From DATDYQ01 sp035288965 (GTDB taxonomy: Archaea > Nanobdellota > Nanobdellia > SCGC-AAA011-G17 > JAGVZF01), in assembly GCA_035288965.1 (NCBI GenBank), contig DATDYQ010000104.1, positions 1 through 64,000 on the forward strand: 64,000 nt of DNA. Reading direction: 5' to 3'. Below, one piece after another: positions 61,278-64,000 of this stretch. Within the stretch, counting starts at the first letter, position 1, and every line of letters begins with the position of its first letter. The notes beneath the pieces were generated by a model that had not been told where the DNA came from, did not search any database, and saw only the letters and a program-made list of their open reading frames with translations. Position numbers and translations under genes: made by a program.

Positions 61278-63839
61278 ATGAATAAAAAGAGGATATTACT
61301 AAATATAGTGTTGTTGTCTATTTTATTTCTAGCAATTAAAGAAGTATCTGCGGTACAACTCAATATAACTTTTATTAATGGAACAACATATCCAAGTTTT
61401 CAAATAGGAAATTTCTCAAGAAATTACACAATAACAATAAATGTTTCCAATGTAGGAATAAGTAACGCTACTCAACCATTAAATGTAACTTTATTCATGC
61501 CTCGTGGTATTCAAAACAGTACGGCTGCTGATTGCGGTTTAGACTTCAGGATTATAAATGATACCACTTCTTCATGTACCCTTAATATAACAAGAATGGG
61601 AGCAGGAGTTATGGACGTTGTTCCATCAAACGCAACAATAATTGCTATAAATGTTACAACCTCTGTTTCAGCATTTACAAATTATACATCAATGATATTC
61701 ACAGCTAAAGCTTATTGTGGAAATTGTACTGGAACAGCTAATGTAACACAAACAGTAAGCTTATCTGGGAATCCTTATTATAAAAATCCTCGTCCATATG
61801 TACGTGATTATTCTTCATTCGAAAACGCAACGTTCATCTTTGATTCATGGAGTCAAATTCGTCCTTACTATGAAGTTTGGGCTCCAATGATGACATTTAA
61901 CACAACATCAAATAAGACTCAACTTGCAAACTTATCATTTGCTGATATAATCTATGCAGATCTTCCATTTATACAGGGTCCAAACTACATGGAAATGTGG
62001 GGTTATAGATTAAATTTCACAATTAATTTTAATAACACTGGTGGTTTAGGAAATACAACATTTAGAGTTTATACTCCTATTGTTGATCCAACCTATCAAA
62101 TACTTTTCCCATTGCTGTCAATGAATGTTTCAGCTCCAGGATTACAGGCAACCCGTTCATTTATAATGGCAGTTCCAAGCGCTTCTTCATTTTCAGTTTG
62201 GTATAATGGAACAGAATATACATCTCAATCATTAAATGCAAATTTCTCTATTAATGTTGCTTACAATACAGGATATGGACAAGGTGCTGACTCAAACCCA
62301 GAAAAATATTTATTATTAAATGTATCCTCCCCATCAACTCGTGGAAATGTAAGTCTTTCAGTTATGTTCACATTATTCTCTAATGAAACAGCTGCAAGAA
62401 CAGTCTCTCCATTATATGTTCAAAGTCAGGTAGGTTCAGGATTTATGGGTGGCGATGCCCCTCCTGTAATTGGTGGAAATGTAAGTCTTAATTATTCATT
62501 ATACGCAGTAAACCTACTTCCAAATTATACTTTAGATGATCTAAGGTTAAAATTCTTATCTCCCACTTCAGTTACAATAGTTAATACAAGTGCTACCTAT
62601 AATCTAACAGATAACTTAAACGTTTCATGGCGCAACAGTAAAATAACTACCCGTTCATCTTGGGAGAGCATAATGAATATAATTACTAGTAATATATCAT
62701 TTAGTCTTGTAGATAATCTTGCTGGCTCTCCGAATATTGGAAGAAATATAACTCTAAATTTCACATATTTCGAAATTAATCTAACAAACAATACATTTAA
62801 TAATTGGCTTCCAAATTCATCTTTATCAAATATAACTGTAAACATGTCTGGAATACTTAGATTCCCAACTTTAAATAAAACAGTATCAATCCCATGTACT
62901 TCAGGTGCCCACAATCTATATAATCTTTCAGTTTCTATAAGTCAACAAGGTGCATTAAATTTAACAGATGATATAGGATCTTGCTTTAATGCAACAGTTA
63001 CAGATGTTATACTTAGAATAGATAATACAGTAATGACAAATGCAAGTAATTTTACTGTAGGCAGTTTGGTTGTGAATAGTATCGGTCAAGGAACTCATAC
63101 TGTTTCGGTTTCATGGAAATCTCCAGCAGCAGCATCCTCTTCAACATCATCTACTTCATCAGCAACATCATCAGGCGGAACAACATCCTCTGCAGCTGCT
63201 CCAACCGAAAAAGAACATACAATTGTAATTACTGAATTTAAACCAAATGTTCCAGTAACAATAGCACAAGATTATCCTGAACTTCCATTAAAAGAATTAG
63301 TAATAACAACAAATGATAAGGCATCAAGTGTTAAAATAACAACTAAAAATCTTGAAGCTCTTCCAAAAGATACATCTGCTCCAGAAGGAGTCTTTATTAA
63401 TTCATATTTCAGTGTAGAAAAATCCAATTTAGATAATGCAAAAATTAAGTCCGTTGATCTTAAATTCCAAGTTACAAAAGCTTGGTTAACAGAAAATATC
63501 GTCGATAAAAACGATATTATATTACAACACTTTACTGAAGGTTCATGGAAGAAATTATCTACAAAACTTATTAGCGAAACAGCAGATTATGGGTTGTATG
63601 AAGCTACAACAGATGGTCTATCAACATTTGCTATAACTAGTAATAAAGCAGCTCCATCAGTTCCAGAAACAACTGGAGAAGTAACTAAAGATACAGAAAA
63701 AACGCAACCTCCAGCAACAATTAAAAAATCTCCAAGTTCTTCTACAATTATAATAATAACTCTTCTAGCAATAATTGCAATAATGTTAATTGTTTATTTT
63801 ATCCGAGTAGGTAAAAAACAACATAAAAATTATTTATAA
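61278..63839 (+). CDS. Large secreted sequon-rich surface protein with PGF-pre-PGF domain and C-terminal anchor
   Basis: 853 aa. A signal peptide (NKKRILLNIVLLSILFLA) leads to a long beta-rich ectodomain with more than 40 N-X-S/T sequons, mostly within residues 25-610. A Ser/Thr/Ala linker (about 620-645) is followed by a PGF-pre-PGF domain (EHTIVITEFKPNVPVTIA; later VTKAWLTENIVDKNDIILQH and LSTFAITSN), a charged linker and one membrane helix near the C-terminus. No PGF archaeosortase motif is present, so the anchor is probably kept. Two adjacent ATGs exist; AGGTGA favours the second (61278). Strong candidate AglB substrate. Confidence 0.78.
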   Translation: MNKKRILLNIVLLSILFLAIKEVSAVQLNITFINGTTYPSFQIGNFSRNYTITINVSNVGISNATQPLNVTLFMPRGIQNSTAADCGLDFRIINDTTSSCTLNITRMGAGVMDVVPSNATIIAINVTTSVSAFTNYTSMIFTAKAYCGNCTGTANVTQTVSLSGNPYYKNPRPYVRDYSSFENATFIFDSWSQIRPYYEVWAPMMTFNTTSNKTQLANLSFADIIYADLPFIQGPNYMEMWGYRLNFTINFNNTGGLGNTTFRVYTPIVDPTYQILFPLLSMNVSAPGLQATRSFIMAVPSASSFSVWYNGTEYTSQSLNANFSINVAYNTGYGQGADSNPEKYLLLNVSSPSTRGNVSLSVMFTLFSNETAARTVSPLYVQSQVGSGFMGGDAPPVIGGNVSLNYSLYAVNLLPNYTLDDLRLKFLSPTSVTIVNTSATYNLTDNLNVSWRNSKITTRSSWESIMNIITSNISFSLVDNLAGSPNIGRNITLNFTYFEINLTNNTFNNWLPNSSLSNITVNMSGILRFPTLNKTVSIPCTSGAHNLYNLSVSISQQGALNLTDDIGSCFNATVTDVILRIDNTVMTNASNFTVGSLVVNSIGQGTHTVSVSWKSPAAASSSTSSTSSATSSGGTTSSAAAPTEKEHTIVITEFKPNVPVTIAQDYPELPLKELVITTNDKASSVKITTKNLEALPKDTSAPEGVFINSYFSVEKSNLDNAKIKSVDLKFQVTKAWLTENIVDKNDIILQHFTEGSWKKLSTKLISETADYGLYEATTDGLSTFAITSNKAAPSVPETTGEVTKDTEKTQPPATIKKSPSSSTIIIITLLAIIAIMLIVYFIRVGKKQHKNYL

Positions 63840-63844
63840 AAAAA

Positions 63845-63941
63845 CGCCGCAGCCAGGATTTGAACCTGGACATCCTTTCGGAAACCAGCTATCTTTCTCA
63901 AGACTCAAGGCTGGCGCCATACCAGATTAGGCGACTGCGGC
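63845..63941 (-). tRNA. tRNA-Ser (anticodon UGA) with 13-nt intron
   Basis: The minus strand folds as a class II tRNA: acceptor GCCGCAG/CTGCGGC, D-arm around GCC...GGC, anticodon stem CCAGC/GCTGG, a long variable arm (TTTCCGAAAGGATGT) and T-arm CCAGG-TTCAAAT-CCTGG. The discriminator base is G73, as in archaeal serine tRNAs, not A73 of leucine. After removing 63891-63903 the loop reads CTTGAGA with anticodon UGA. CCA is not encoded. It lies 5 nt from the end of the envelope protein gene. Confidence 0.85.
63891..63903 (-). other. tRNA intron (13 nt) at position 37/38
   Basis: Minus-strand TCTTGAGAAAGAT interrupts the anticodon loop between G37 and A38, the canonical archaeal site. Exon CTT can pair with intron AAG to give a partial, relaxed bulge-helix-bulge. 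The exact cut site may be off by a base. Confidence 0.65.
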
Positions 63942-63966
63942 ACAAAAAATTAACGAATTTAACCTT

Positions 63967-63974
63967 TTTTAAAT
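63967..63974 (-). promoter_or_regulatory. TATA box for tRNA-Ser
   Basis: Minus-strand ATTTAAAA lies 25 nt before the tRNA 5' end, as expected for an archaeal tRNA promoter. Confidence 0.5.
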
Positions 63975-64000
63975 CTTTTTAAAACACAGTCAACAAGTGC

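Noticed and set aside
63845..63941. Reading the tRNA as tRNA-Leu
   Set aside because: A GAG anticodon would shift the stem out of register, and the discriminator base is G, typical of archaeal serine tRNA; leucine has A.

Overview
The window looks like chromosome of an AT-rich archaeon, most likely a DPANN lineage such as Woesearchaeota or Pacearchaeota (inference). The evidence is an archaeal AglB/STT3 oligosaccharyltransferase, a tRNA-Ser with an intron at the canonical anticodon-loop site, TATA boxes 20-25 nt upstream of start codons (leaderless geometry), GGTGAT-type Shine-Dalgarno sites and very tight packing. No rRNA, CRISPR array, integrase, transposase or origin was seen. No stretch longer than about 160 bases lacks a gene.

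Nearly everything encodes making, lipid-linking, flipping and transferring surface glycans. From left to right: a truncated GT2 gene (1-54); a membrane GT-C-like protein, UDP-GlcNAc 2-epimerase, methyltransferase and GT2 (122-4036); a GT-C-type protein (4025-5374); the N-glycosylation core of AglB, an Alg7/AglH-like phosphotransferase and a flippase (5439-10350); NanE with an alpha/alpha-toroid partner (10352-12399); a B12-type radical SAM enzyme (12471-13814); GT/methyltransferase genes with an unlisted 41-aa membrane peptide (13815-19678); a GT-C protein, an HldE-like heptose kinase, a GT9-GT2 fusion, GT4, GT2, an EamA transporter and a HAD phosphatase (19668-27814).

The most distinctive part is 27143-37914, a nonulosonic (sialic-acid-like) acid block. 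It holds a HAD phosphatase, an APH-fold kinase, a DapA/NanA-family aldolase, a NeuB-SpsF fusion, two GT-B candidates, a second NeuB, and a GT2-NeuA-like fusion. Next come two radical SAM enzymes, a second flippase, a GT-C-like protein, a secreted beta-helix protein with two membrane partners, a 40-aa membrane peptide with a structured leader, another B12 radical SAM enzyme, a methyltransferase, a GT2, a NodU-type carbamoyltransferase and a GT39-like protein.

The right end has a WbpD/WbpE/WbpB-like set for a diacetamido sugar, a HEPN-MNT pair, a GT2, a polysaccharide deacetylase, three secreted or anchored proteins (two very rich in N-glycosylation sequons, plausible AglB targets), and tRNA-Ser(UGA).

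Working model (inference): UDP-GlcNAc is loaded on a polyprenyl phosphate, extended by GT2/GT4/GT9/GT-C enzymes with acetamido, heptose-like and nonulosonic sugars, flipped by one of two MOP flippases, and transferred by AglB to sequon-rich envelope proteins. Genes form alternating strand blocks. All eight convergent protein-gene junctions overlap or lie within 1 nt.
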